Assembly (NCBI GenBank): GCA_048213135.1
Contig: PS015289.1
Span: 17,499 to 81,498, forward strand
DNA: 64,000 bases
Source: Reclinomonas americana ATCC 50394
Lineage: Eukaryota > Jakobida > Jakobea > Jakobida
Direction of reading: 5' to 3'
In this document: positions 47,190 to 57,478 of the stretch, piece after piece
How positions within the stretch are numbered: the first letter of the stretch is position 1
Layout: every line of letters begins with the position of its first letter
The notes under the pieces: generated by a model
Told to the model about the DNA's origin: nothing
What the model saw: only the letters and a program-made list of their open reading frames with translations
The model's database searches: none
Made by a program: the position numbers and the translations under genes

Positions 47190-50100
47190 TTAGAATTCGG
47201 CCAGCGATGCGTAGCCACCAACCGGCGGCACAAACGGTTCCATGCCCTCCAGGGCGCTCATGACTTCGCCCATGCTGTGTATGTAGACAAGCAGGTGAAA
47301 CGCGGGACACACATGCTCTTTATCCTTTTCTCCCTCCCACTGTCTTTCACACCCACTCTCTCCCTCACTGTCCCTCGCCCTCTCCATCTGCTGTCTTTTT
47401 TCCCCCCTCACTCATGGTTCTTCTCACCCCCTGCATCACTCACGTTGGTCTCAACTCGGCGTCGTACTGCAAGCAGCGCGTCATGAGCTTTGCGTATTCC
47501 TCCGGGAGCACGCTACCGTCGCGCTCGTCCGCCAGTTCACCGAGGCGCTCATGCGAGACAGAGAGCGAGAGACGGCCTGTGTCACAAGAGGCAGGAAGTG
47601 AGACAACGAGGCACAAGGGCAATTCCACAAACAATTGCTGCGTGCACGAACCCACGGCCAACTGGTGCAGCACCGACATGGCGTTGAGGTCCTCGAAGGG
47701 TCGCCGCTGATGCGCCAGCTCCCACATCACAACGCCAAAGCTCCACACGTCCACCTTGACCGAGTACCGATCGCCGCGAGCCAACTCGGGCGACATGTAC
47801 GAGATGGTGCCGACGCGTGTCATGGTCGTGTTGTTCTCCGCCAGTCGCGCCAGTCCGTAGTCGCCGACTTTTGGCAGCCACGATGCCGTGATGAAAATGT
47901 TGTCGCTCTTCACATCGCGATGGACACTGCATGGGGATGATCATCAGCAAGGACAAGAGGGCAAAGCAAGAGCGAGAGAGGGCGACGCGCAACATGGCAG
48001 GCTGCAGCGAGTGCAAGAAGTGCAGTCCACGAGCCACACCGAGTGCAATCGACAAGATGAGTCGCGGTGGGACGGGATCCGTGCGCAAGCGCTGCGGCTG
48101 CAAGCAGTCGGCCAGACTGCCACGCTCAGCGTACTCGGTAATCAGTGCGTTCTGCGCGGTGCATGTGTGAGAGAGGTGAGGAAAAGAAAATCCTGCGCCC
48201 TCCCTGTGTCTTTCCCTCCACTTCCTGCGTCCTTTTTCTTCTTGCTTCTCCTATTACTGCATCGCCTTCCCCTCCCTTCCTTCTTGTTCTTCTTCTTCTT
48301 CTTCTTGTTCTTGTTCTTCTTCTTCTTCTTGTTCTTTCTTCTCCTCTTGTTCTTGTTCTTGATCTTCTTCTCCTTGCTCTTCTTCTTTTTTCTTCTCACT
48401 CTTCTTCTTCTTCTTCGTCTTCTTCTCACTCTTCTTCTTCTTCTTCNNNNNNNNNNNNNNNNNNNNNNNNNNNNNNNNNNNNNNNNNNNNNNNNNNNNNN
48501 NNNNNNNNNNNNNNNNNNNNNNNNNNNNNNNNNNNNNNNNNNNNNNNNNNNNNNNNNNNNNNNNNNNNNNNNNNNNNNNNNNNNNNNNNNNNNNNNNNNN
48601 NNNNNNNNNNNNNNACTCTTCTTCTTCTTCTTCTTCTTCTTCTTCTTCTTCTTCTTCTTCTTCTTCTTCTTCTTCTTCCCCCACCTCATCCTCATCTCGA
48701 TCGCTTCTCCTCACTCTCCTTCTTCGCCGTGGGGGATAATGACACACAGACCTGTCTCTCGCCGGCAATAACACCCCAGCACATGAGCAGATTCGGGTGG
48801 CGCAGCGAGGCCATGAGGCGCACTTCGCCGGCAAAGGAGCGAATGGCACCGTCGTCCTCATGAGAGTCGGCGAGAGTGTCGAAAGACCTGTCAACGATGA
48901 CACACTAGGAATGGGCACTCTGATGCTTGGAAAGCATACTTCGCGCAAACACGCACCACGGCGCGCGGAAACTCTTGATGGCCACCTGCATGCCGCGCCA
49001 CGTCCCCAGGTACACCTCACCGAACGAGCCAGCACCCACACGGCGCGTGAAAGAGATTTCGTCGGGGCGCACAATCTGGATGCGCGCGTCACCGGGTCCG
49101 AAGCGCGCGTCCAAGTCAGGATCAGGCGCGGTAATGTACTGCGGCAGAGGGGGCCCGTGAGACGTGCGCGCAAAGAGAGAATGCACACACCACACTCACC
49201 CGCACAAACAGCGACGGCCCCTCGAGCGGAATCGAGTCGGAGTTGGTGCTGCCAAAGAGGCGACGCGGAGAGGTCAGCAGCGGCGTGTTCTCGTTGGAGC
49301 TGGTGGGCGAACCGGAGCCGGAACTGAGGAGCAGGAGGCGATCCTGGCTCTCCTCCACCATGAACATGAATGTGATGAAGAAACTGGGCGGCGCGGTCAG
49401 TGGCGAGAAGAGGGCGCGAAACGAGAGCGAGCCACGCACAATACGGAGACCATGTCGGCGGCCTGTGACAACAGGATACAGAAAAGCGTGAGTGCACCAC
49501 CAATGTGAGCGACAAGGCACGTAGCCCGACCGCTCACCATGTACACACAGTCGAGAGAGCCTTTCGACGAATCCTGTTAACAAAAGTTGCAATGTCAGAG
49601 AAAGAGCGTCGCCTCCGCACACAGGGTGCACAAGCTTACCGTGTTGCCAATGCCGAAATCGCTCGAGAAAAACAGGGAGAATTTGACGAGCACCATCAGC
49701 GTGCATAGTTTCTCCCAGAAACCCGCGCGTGCCACAAACGAGTTGAGCATGGCGAGCAGGCTCAACACCACACCGGCGCCGTCGATGACCAGGAAAATGC
49801 GACGCATGTTTGTAAAATCGTCGTCACTCACCACCGTCTGCCGGCGAGCGGTGAGAAGCAGACGAAAAGTAAAAAAAACGCGTGTCTCCTCTTCTGCATG
49901 CATACCAGCGCGAGTGTGCCAATGAGCAGCAAGACGCCGCCGACGGTGGCGCTGAGGGCCCACGGATAACGCAAGTTGGTGAGGCGGCGGGGCACGATTT
50001 GGTAGCGCGCTGGTGGGTGGCGGATGCGCACAATCAGCGCGGTTACCACGAAGCCGTAGGTGAAGTACTGCGAGAGGAGGGAGGAGGAGGAGGTGAGGAG

Positions 50101-51733
50101 GTGAGGAGAAGGGGGAAGGGGGGATAGGGGGAAACGGATGGAGAAGGGGAAGGGAAGGGGAGGGAGAAGGAAGAAGGGGAAGGGGAAGGGGAAGGGGAAG
50201 GGGAAGGGGAAGGGGAAGGGGAAGGGGAAGGCGGAGGGGAAGGGGATCCGGAGAAGTGTGAAGGAGAAAAAGAAGGAGAAAAAGAAGGAGAAGGAGAAGG
50301 GGAGAAGAGAGGAGAGGAGAGAAGAGAGAACAAGCGAAGTGAGAGAGACATCAGAGTGCGGGATACGAACGTCGGCGGCGTCAAGCGGGGTAAATGAGGG
50401 GTAGCTGTGGTCGCTGACGATTCTGTGGGTGGGGCGAGGGGGAGGGGTATTGTGAGATGAGGAGCAGGGAGAGGGGGGGAAGGGGAGAAGGGGGAAAGGG
50501 GAAGGGGGTGAGAAGGAGAAGCGGGAGGGGAAGGGGAGAGGNNNNNNNNNNNNNNNNNNNNNNNNNNNNNNNNNNNNNNNNNNNNNNNNNNNNNNNNNNN
50601 NNNNNNNNNNNNNNNNNNNNNNNNNNNNNNNNNNNNNNNNNNNNNNNNNNNNNNNNNNNNNNNNNNNNNNNNNNNNNNNNNNNNNNNNNNNNNNNNNNNN
50701 NNNNNNNNNNNNNNNNNNNNNNNNNNNNNNNNNNNNNNNNNNNNNNNNNNNNNNNNNNNNNNNNNNNNNNNNNNNNNNNNNNNNNNNNNNNNNNNNNNNN
50801 NNNNNNNNNNNNNNNNNNNNNNNNNNNNNNNNNNNNNNNNNNNNNNNNNNNNNNNNNNNNNNNNNNNNNNNNNNNNNNNNNNNNNNNNNNNNNNNNNNNN
50901 NNNNNNNNNNNNNNNNNNNNNNNNNNNNNNNNNNNNNNNNNNNNNNNNNNNNNNNNNNNNNNNNNNNNNNNNNNNNNNNNNNNNNNNNNNNNNNNNNNNN
51001 NNNNNNNNNNNNNNNNNNNNNNNNNNNNNNNNNNNNNNNNNNNNNNNNNNNNNNNNNNNNNNNNNCACTCTCTCTCTCTCTCTCCCTTCTCTCTCCCTCT
51101 CTCCCATCTCTCTCTCTCCCTCCATCTCTCCCTCCCTCCCTTCCCTCCTTCTCGCACTCTTAGACAACACGTGCAGCGGAACAACAACACAAACAATCAC
51201 TCACTGCGCACAAGCAGAGAACCCCCTCTCCCCCCGAGCAACACCAACTCACCGACTCAACGCCAACAACACCATAACCACCGAGGAAAGCGCGAGAAAC
51301 GTCACATGCTCTGCAATGCACCGAGTCACAAATCCGAACACGCCACGAAAAGCACTCACACTCACACACACAAACACAGCAACACCTGTCTTGAGTGGTT
51401 TAACAAGACCACGGAGCACGCGTCTCCGATGCACAAGCACCTGTGGAAAGCAGCAGCTCTTGATGAGGAGTTTTTCACGCTGAGCGGACACGTTCTCGCG
51501 CTCTCTCTCACACACTCACCAGTGCGCCTGTGACCACCACTTGCCCCAGTAGGCAGGAGCCAGACATGACGCCAGCAGTGGAGTGCGGGAATGGATGTGA
51601 CTGAGTGTGTGAGTGAGTGAGTGAGCGTGAGAAAAGGCAGATTAGATCATGTTCGTGTGCGTGTGCGTGTGTACGTGTCAACCTGACTGACGAGTGCATT
51701 GGTGCACCAGCCGCCGGCGTTGTCTGCCAGCAT
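47190..51733 (-). CDS. Multi-spanning membrane protein fused to a TKL-type kinase
   Basis: Fifteen exons sum to 1,779 nt, 592 residues: 51683-51733, 51520-51600, 51253-51308, 50371-50422, 49906-50067, 49640-49837, 49538-49573, 49440-49462, 49200-49383, 48957-49138, 48753-48888, 47994-48151, 47656-47926, 47444-47547, 47190-47274. The first half has six or seven hydrophobic helices, e.g. LGQVVVTGALHVTFLAL, YFTYGFVVTALIV, TVGGVLLLIGTLAL, AGVVLSLLAMLNSFV, LCTLMVLVKFSLFF and VFFFITFMFMV. A polar linker leads to a full kinase domain: VGAGSFGEVYLG, VAIKSF, EVRLMASLRHPNLL, VHRDVKSDNIF, DYGLAR (DYG for DFG), YMSPELARGDRY, DVWSFGVVMWEL and ELRPT. All catalytic residues are present, so it should be active on the cytosolic face. 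GTTGAC and GTTGCG donors are used; exons of 23 and 36 nt are microexons. The start ATG is the first in-frame Met, upstream exons are possible. Confidence 0.85.
48285..48680. repeat. (CTT)n microsatellite around a gap
   Basis: Imperfect (CTT)n/(CTTGTT)n from 48285 to the gap at 48447-48614, then a perfect (CTT)n run of about 60 bases. It lies in the intron between the 48753 and 47994 exons of the membrane kinase gene, where on the coding strand it is (AAG)n. Confidence 0.9.
50085..50542. repeat. GGGGAA-rich minisatellite
   Basis: (GGGGAA)n, best preserved at 50170-50230 with about ten perfect AAGGGG units, interrupted by the 52-nt coding exon at 50371-50422 of the membrane kinase gene and followed by a 523-base gap. 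Confidence 0.8.
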
Positions 51734-52088
51734 CCGTTCGCTTTCGCGTTGTCTGTGTCTTGTCTGTCTCTTGTCAATGCATGCATGCGCGCATGTGCGA
51801 CGTCGACGTTCGACGCTGTTTCGCCTTGTTCTGTGGTGCGTTGCATGGCCGGGATGTGGAAGGTGTGCTTTTCTTGGTCGCCAAAGTTGTTGACCTTGCA
51901 TCGAAATCAAGACAACTGCTGAAGTTTAGGATAAAATTGGCGACAGTGTATACTCAAGCAGACAACGGAAAGCCGCACCTGTAAGAGGCAGAGCTCAGAG
52001 AAAAACACACAAATCATTCCAGGGGCAACAGACGGGAACCACAAGAGAGAGAAGCCAGATCTCCTTGCGTCCTTCGCCCACTAGCAAG

Positions 52089-53182
52089 TCACAGTCGGAG
52101 ACTCTCATCGGCGCAACAACGATGGAGAATCACCTCGGCCTCCTCCACAATGAAGCACCGCAACACAATCTCGGCCAAACATCGCCTGTCTGACTCCTCA
52201 TCCTCTCCGCTCCTTCGCCGCATCTCCAGCGCGGCGCACATGGCTTGTCGAGCGCAGTCCAGCTCCTGCCGAGCGAGGCCACATGGCGTCGACCACACCC
52301 TCACCGTTCTGTCTTCACCCCCGCTTACAATGTGCAGGCCATCTCGAGCAATGGCAACAGACAGCACGCCTCTCGTATGCCCTTCCAACTGTCGCACCTG
52401 CTCGCCAGTCGCCAGCGACCACACTCGCAACTTCCCATCTTCGCCTCCACTCACAACTTTTTGACTGTCAAGAGTGACGGCGACACACGAGACCCATCCA
52501 CTGTGACCCTCGAATCGTCGCACCTCCTCTCCGCTCTCCAGCGACCACACGCGCACTGTGCTGTCGTCACTTCCGCTGACGATATGCAGGCCATCGAGAG
52601 TAACGGTGATAGATGGCACCCACTCCGCATGCCCCAGCAATCGTCGCACCTCCTCCCCAGTTGCCAGTGACCACACTCGCACTGTCCGGTCGGCACTCCC
52701 ACTCACAACATGCAGGCCGTCGGGAGTGACGGCAACAGACAATACCCAGTTCGTGTGCCCCTCCAACCGTCGCACTTCCTCGCCACTCTCGAGTGACCAC
52801 ACGCGCACTGTCTTATCACAACTCCCACTCACTACATGCAGGCTGTCGGGAGTGACAGCGACCGAACGCACCATGTTCGAGTGCCCTTCAAGCCGTCGCA
52901 CTTGTTCTCCACTTGCCAGCGACCATACGCGAATTGTGCTGTCGTTGCTCCCGCTGACTACGTGTTGACCATCGGGAGAGACGGCGACCTCCATCACCCA
53001 CTCAGTGTGTCCCTCGAACCGCGCCACCTCTTCTCCAGTCACGAGAGACCACACTCGCACGGTCTTGTCACCGCTCCCACTCACGATGAACTGACCATGG
53101 GAAAGATGGCGACAGAGGTCACCGCGGAGGTGTGTCCACGCAAGCACTTGCAGGGGAGAGAGGGAGGAGGAGCGGAGGACAT
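52089..53182 (-). pseudogene. WD40 seven-blade propeller, array copy 1, frameshifted
   Basis: Starts at the array-typical ATG (MSSAPPPSLPCKCLRGHT). Compared with the other copies, one C is missing in the first blade near 53099 (CTGACCATGGGAAAG where others read CTGACCATCGGGA on the plus strand), so the frame breaks after about 28 codons. Downstream the frame is open for 340 codons to the stop and contains the remaining blades with GH and W-[ST]-L motifs (GSNDSTIRVWSL, GSCDKTVRVWSL, GGEDGKLRVWSL) and the conserved tail IVEEAEVILHRCCADESLRL. Intronless. WD40 propellers are protein-interaction platforms; partner unknown. Either a young pseudogene or a one-base assembly error. Confidence 0.8.
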
Positions 53183-53399
53183 GGTGCGGGCGTGGGGAGA
53201 GAAGTGCGAGTTTGAGTTGTCCTTTGTTGAAGGGACATGCCGGTGACTTCGGAACTCTTACGGCAGTGGCACACTGGTCTATCGAAACAAGGGTGCTTCA
53301 CTTGGGAGGTACACTCTCAGAGACAGAATATTAAAGCAACTCATGGGCTGCTGTCTGTTGCGTAAAAACACGCAGTAAATGGCAAGGAAGAGCACAGAG

Positions 53400-53434
<35 letters not shown>

Positions 53435-53815
53435 GAGAGAGAGAGAGAGAGGAGGAGAGAGAGAGAGAGGAGGAGAGAGGAGAGAGAGAGAGAGAGAGAC
53501 AACAACGACGACGTCTCCTTCCCGTTCCCGTCCCGTCCCGTACCACCTACGACGGACGGTACGTACGTACGACGGTACGGTACGGACTCTCGTCGTACGT
53601 TAACCGTANNNNNNNNNNNNNNNNNNNNNNNNNNNNNNNNNNNNNNNNNNNNNNNNNNNNNNNNNNNNNNNNNNNNNNNNNNNNNNNNNNNNNNNNNNNN
53701 NNNNNNNNNNNNNNNNNNNNNNNNNNNNNNNNNNNNNNNNNNNNNNNNNNNNNNNNNNNNNNNNNNNNNNNNNNNNNNNNNNNNNNNNNNNNNNNNNGGA
53801 GAGAGAGAGAGAGAG
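53400..53815. repeat. (GA)n and CGTACG-rich satellite around a gap
   Basis: Between WD40 copies 1 and 2. (GA)n at 53402-53500, then GACGGACGGTACGTACGTACGACGGTACGG up to the gap 53609-53797, then (GA)n to 53816. Same family as at 31.5 and 40.6 kb. Confidence 0.75.
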
Positions 53816-53857
53816 ATCACAAGACAGCTCTCCTTCCGCCCTTCGCCACTCAGCGAG

Positions 53858-54961
53858 TCACAGTCGGAGACTCTCATCGGCGAAACAACGATGGAGGATG
53901 ACCTCGGCTTCCTCCACAATGAAGCACCGCAGCACGATCTCCACCAAGCAGCGTGAATCATCTCCTTCCTCCTCTCCACCCTCTTGCATCTCCTGCACGA
54001 CCCGCATGCATTGTCGAGCGCAGTCCAGCTCCTGCCGAGCGAGGCCACATGGCGTCGACCACACTCTCACTGTTCCATCATCACTCCCACTGACGACATG
54101 CTGACCATTTGGAGAAACGGCGACATTCTGCACCGCCGACGTGTGGCCCATCAGCCGTCGCACCTCTTTGCCACTCTGGAGTGACCACACTCGTATCGAC
54201 TCGTCTCCGCTGCCACTCACCACGTGCTGACCATCGGGAGTGACGGCGATACACCTGACCCACGCACTGTGACCCTTCAATCGTTGCACCTCCTCGCCAC
54301 TCGCCAGCGACCACACACGCACTGCTTTGTCCCAGCTTCCACTCACAACGTGGCATCCGTCGGGAGTGACGGCCACAGCCATCACCCACTGAATGTGTCC
54401 CAGCAGCCGTTGCACCTCATCCCCAGTCGCCAGTGACCACACTCGTACTGTCTTATCACAACTCCCACTCACTACATGTTGACCGTCGGGAGTGACTGCG
54501 ACAGACATTACCCATTTCGTGTGCCCCTCCAACCGTTGCAGCTCCTCGCCACTCTCGAGTGACCACACTCGCACTGTGCTGTCGGAACTTCCACTAACGA
54601 TGTGCTGACTATCAGGAGTGACAGCGACAGAGCGCACCAGGTTAGAGTGACCCTCAAGCCGTCGCACCAACACCGCAGATCCACTCGAGCACACAAGCGA
54701 CCACACACGCACGCTCGTGTCATCACCCCCGCTGACAATGTACTGGCCATCGGGAGTGACGGCAACGGACTTTACCCACTCCGAGTGTCCCTCGAACTGC
54801 GTCACCTCCTCGCCAGTTGCCAGAGACCACACTCGCACAGTGTTATCATCACTTCCGCTCACCACGTGCTGGCCGTCGGGAGTGATGGAGACAGAGGTCA
54901 CCGAGTTGGTGTGTCCGCACAAGCACTTGCAGGGGAGGGAGGGAGGAGGAGCGGAGGACAT
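53858..54961 (-). CDS. WD40 seven-blade propeller protein, array copy 2
   Basis: Intact, intronless, 367 residues from MSSAPPPSLPCKCLCGHT to ADESLRL. Seven WD repeats of 42 residues, each with GH and a VRVWSL-type end (for example GSDDNTVRVWSLATGEE), which should close as one seven-bladed propeller. Blade 2 has an insertion (VCSSGSAVLV) before the next repeat. After the last blade (VRVWSTPCGLARQELDCARQ) comes a helical tail of about 60 residues rich in Glu, ending VEEAEVILHRCFADESLRL. The start is set by the Met shared by the other complete array members; an upstream in-frame Met at 55042 exists but its extension is not conserved. Confidence 0.9.
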   Translation of the reverse strand: MSSAPPPSLPCKCLCGHTNSVTSVSITPDGQHVVSGSDDNTVRVWSLATGEEVTQFEGHSEWVKSVAVTPDGQYIVSGGDDTSVRVWSLVCSSGSAVLVRRLEGHSNLVRSVAVTPDSQHIVSGSSDSTVRVWSLESGEELQRLEGHTKWVMSVAVTPDGQHVVSGSCDKTVRVWSLATGDEVQRLLGHIQWVMAVAVTPDGCHVVSGSWDKAVRVWSLASGEEVQRLKGHSAWVRCIAVTPDGQHVVSGSGDESIRVWSLQSGKEVRRLMGHTSAVQNVAVSPNGQHVVSGSDDGTVRVWSTPCGLARQELDCARQCMRVVQEMQEGGEEEGDDSRCLVEIVLRCFIVEEAEVILHRCFADESLRL

Positions 54962-55009
54962 GGTACGGGCGTGGGGGGAGGAGCGTGAGTGACGGAGTTT
55001 ATGTTGTCC

Positions 55010-55195
55010 TTTGTTGAGGGGACATGCCAGTGACTTCAGCACAGTGCTTTATCGAAACAAGGGTGCTGCATGAGGAAGGTATATTCTCAGAGACAGAAAA
55101 TAAGAAACTCACAGGCTGCTGTCTGCTGCGACAAAACACGCAGTAAATGACAAGGTAAGAGCACAGAGCACAAGAGAGAGACAACACAAGGCAGA
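55010..55195 (-). promoter_or_regulatory. Conserved intergenic spacer upstream of WD40 copies
   Basis: A spacer block occurs upstream of copies 1, 2, 4 and, in shorter form, 5: GGGACATGCC(A/G)GTGACTTC, ATCGAAACAAGGGTGCT, CTCAGAGACAGAATA and CAGGCTGCTGTCTGCTGCG (here 55019-55125; also 53230-53365, 57262-57375, 58615-58735). Conservation of an untranslated stretch across copies suggests promoter and 5' leader sequence, though recent duplication alone could explain it. Confidence 0.5.
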
Positions 55196-55223
55196 CCTCC
55201 TCCGCCCTTTGCCCATCAGCGAA

Positions 55224-55720
55224 TCACAGTCGGAGACTCTCATCGGTGACACAACGATAGACGATGACCTCGGCCTCCTCCACAATGAAGCACCGCAACA
55301 CGATCTCCACCAAGCAGCGCGGATCATCTCCTTCCTTCTCCATGCCAACTTGCATATCCTGCACTTCACGCATGGCTTTTCGAGCGCAGTCCAGCTCCTG
55401 TCGAGCGAGACCACAGGGAGTGGACCACACTCTCACCGTCCGATCGTCACCCCCGCTGACAACGTGCTGACCATCCGGAGAAACGGCGACGCACTGCACC
55501 GCTGATGCGTGCCCCTCCAGCTGACGCACTTCTGCGCCACTCGCCAGTGACCATACACGCACGGTTGTGTCCAAGCTGCCACTCACTACGTGCTGACCAT
55601 CGGGAGTGACGGCGACAGAGTACACAACGCTTGTGTGTCCCTCCAGTCGCCGCACTTCTTCTCCACTCGCCAGAGACCACACGCGCACAGTCTCGTCCCA
55701 GCTGCCGCTCACCACATGCT
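55224..55720 (-). CDS. WD40 propeller, array copy 3, cut by a gap
   Basis: Only the C-terminal part is sequenced: three blades (GSWDETVRVWSL, GSLDTTVRVWSL, GGDDRTVRVWST) and the tail IVEEAEVIVYRCVTDESLRL ending at the stop. The 5' part falls in the gap 55721-56069, which is followed by (GA)n, so the true gene is longer than the gap allows unless the gap size is arbitrary. Confidence 0.8.
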
Positions 55721-56117
55721 NNNNNNNNNNNNNNNNNNNNNNNNNNNNNNNNNNNNNNNNNNNNNNNNNNNNNNNNNNNNNNNNNNNNNNNNNNNNNNNN
55801 NNNNNNNNNNNNNNNNNNNNNNNNNNNNNNNNNNNNNNNNNNNNNNNNNNNNNNNNNNNNNNNNNNNNNNNNNNNNNNNNNNNNNNNNNNNNNNNNNNNN
55901 NNNNNNNNNNNNNNNNNNNNNNNNNNNNNNNNNNNNNNNNNNNNNNNNNNNNNNNNNNNNNNNNNNNNNNNNNNNNNNNNNNNNNNNNNNNNNNNNNNNN
56001 NNNNNNNNNNNNNNNNNNNNNNNNNNNNNNNNNNNNNNNNNNNNNNNNNNNNNNNNNNNNNNNNNNNNNGAGAGAGAGAGAGAGCAATGCAGTTTCCTTC
56101 GTTCTTCATCCGCGACC

Positions 56118-57210
56118 TCAAAAACAGTCCTCCGTCGAGAGCCGATGGAGAACGACTTCGGCTTCCTCCACAATGAAACAACGCAGCACGATCTCTGGCA
56201 AACAACGCGGTTCCTCTTCTTCCTCCTCTGCGCCCTCTTGCATCTCCTGCACGACGCGCATGGCTTGTCGAGCGCAGTCCAGCTCCTGCCGAGCGAGGCC
56301 ACATGGCGTCGACCACACCCTCACCGTTCTGTCTTCACCCCCGCTTACAATGTGCTGGCCATCTTGAGCAATGGCAACAGACAGCACACCTCCAGTATGC
56401 CCTTCCAACTGTCGCACCTGCTCCCCAGTCGCCAGCGACCACACTCGCAACTTCCCATCTTCGCCTCCACTCACAACTTTCTGACTGTCAAGAGTGACGG
56501 CGACACACGAGACCCATCCACTGTGACCCTCGAATCGTTGCACCTCGTCTCCACTCTCCAGCGACCACACTCGCACAGTCGTGTCCCAGCTGCCGCTCAC
56601 AACGTGGCGACCGTCTGGAGTGACGGCGACAGACGTCACCGTATTGGCGTGTCCCTCCAACCGTCGCACTTCCTCCCCAGTCGTCAGTCTCGTCAGTGAC
56701 CACACGCGCACTGTCCGGTCGGCACTCCCAATCACTACATGCTGGCCGTCGGGAGTGACGGCAACAGACAACACCCGATTCGTGCGCCCTTCGAATCGAC
56801 GCACTTCCTCGCCACTTTCGAGTGACCGCACGCACGTTTTTATCCACACTTCCACTAATGACGTGCTGACCATCAGGAGTGACGGCGACCGAGCGCACCA
56901 TGCGAGAGTGCTGTTCAAATTGTTGCACTTGTTCTCCACTCACCAACGACCACACGCGAATCGTGCTGTCGTTGCTCCCGCTGACCACGTGTTGACCATC
57001 GGGAGTGACAGCAACTGACTTGACCCAATGAGTGTGTCCCTCGAATCGCGCCACCTCTTCTCCAGACACGAGTGACCACACTCGCACGGTGTTGTCCTCA
57101 CTCGCACTCACGGCGAGCTGACCGTCGGGAGAGACAGCGACAGACCAGATCATGCCAGTGTGACCACGCAAGCACTTGCTTGGGAGGGAAGGAGGAGGAG
57201 CGGAGGACAT
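56118..57210 (-). pseudogene. WD40 propeller, array copy 4, frameshifted
   Basis: Starts MSSAPPPSLPSKCLRGHT at 57210 and reads three blades to GSVDKNVR, where about two bases are missing near 56830 (GTGACCGCACGCACG against GTGACCACACGCGCAC in relatives). The frame resumes one base off at CVRSLESGEEVRRFEG and is open through four further blades and a variant tail, VEEAEVVLHRLSTEDCF. An extra LTRLTTGEE insertion follows blade 4. The 3' third is nearly identical to copy 1. Confidence 0.8.
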
Positions 57211-57478
57211 GGTGTGCGTTCGTGGAGAGAGAGAAACGGAGTGTGTGAGTGTCCTTTGATGTGGGGACATGCCGGTGACTTCGAAACTCTGAGGCCAGTG
57301 ACGACACGCCTGAAGGTACATTCTCAGAGACAGAATATTAGAGAAACTCATGGACTGCTGTCTGCTGCGACAAAACGCGCAGAAAATGACAAGGGAAGAG
57401 CCAGGAAACACGAGTGAGTGAGAGAGAGAGATTGAGAGCACAAGGCAGATCTCTTTGCGTCCTTCGCCACTCAGCGAG

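Noticed and set aside
47190-51733. Two separate genes (membrane protein and kinase)
   Set aside because: The joins at 49200 and 49138 keep frame, no stop or polyadenylation signal lies between, and the kinase half has no start codon of its own near its first exon.
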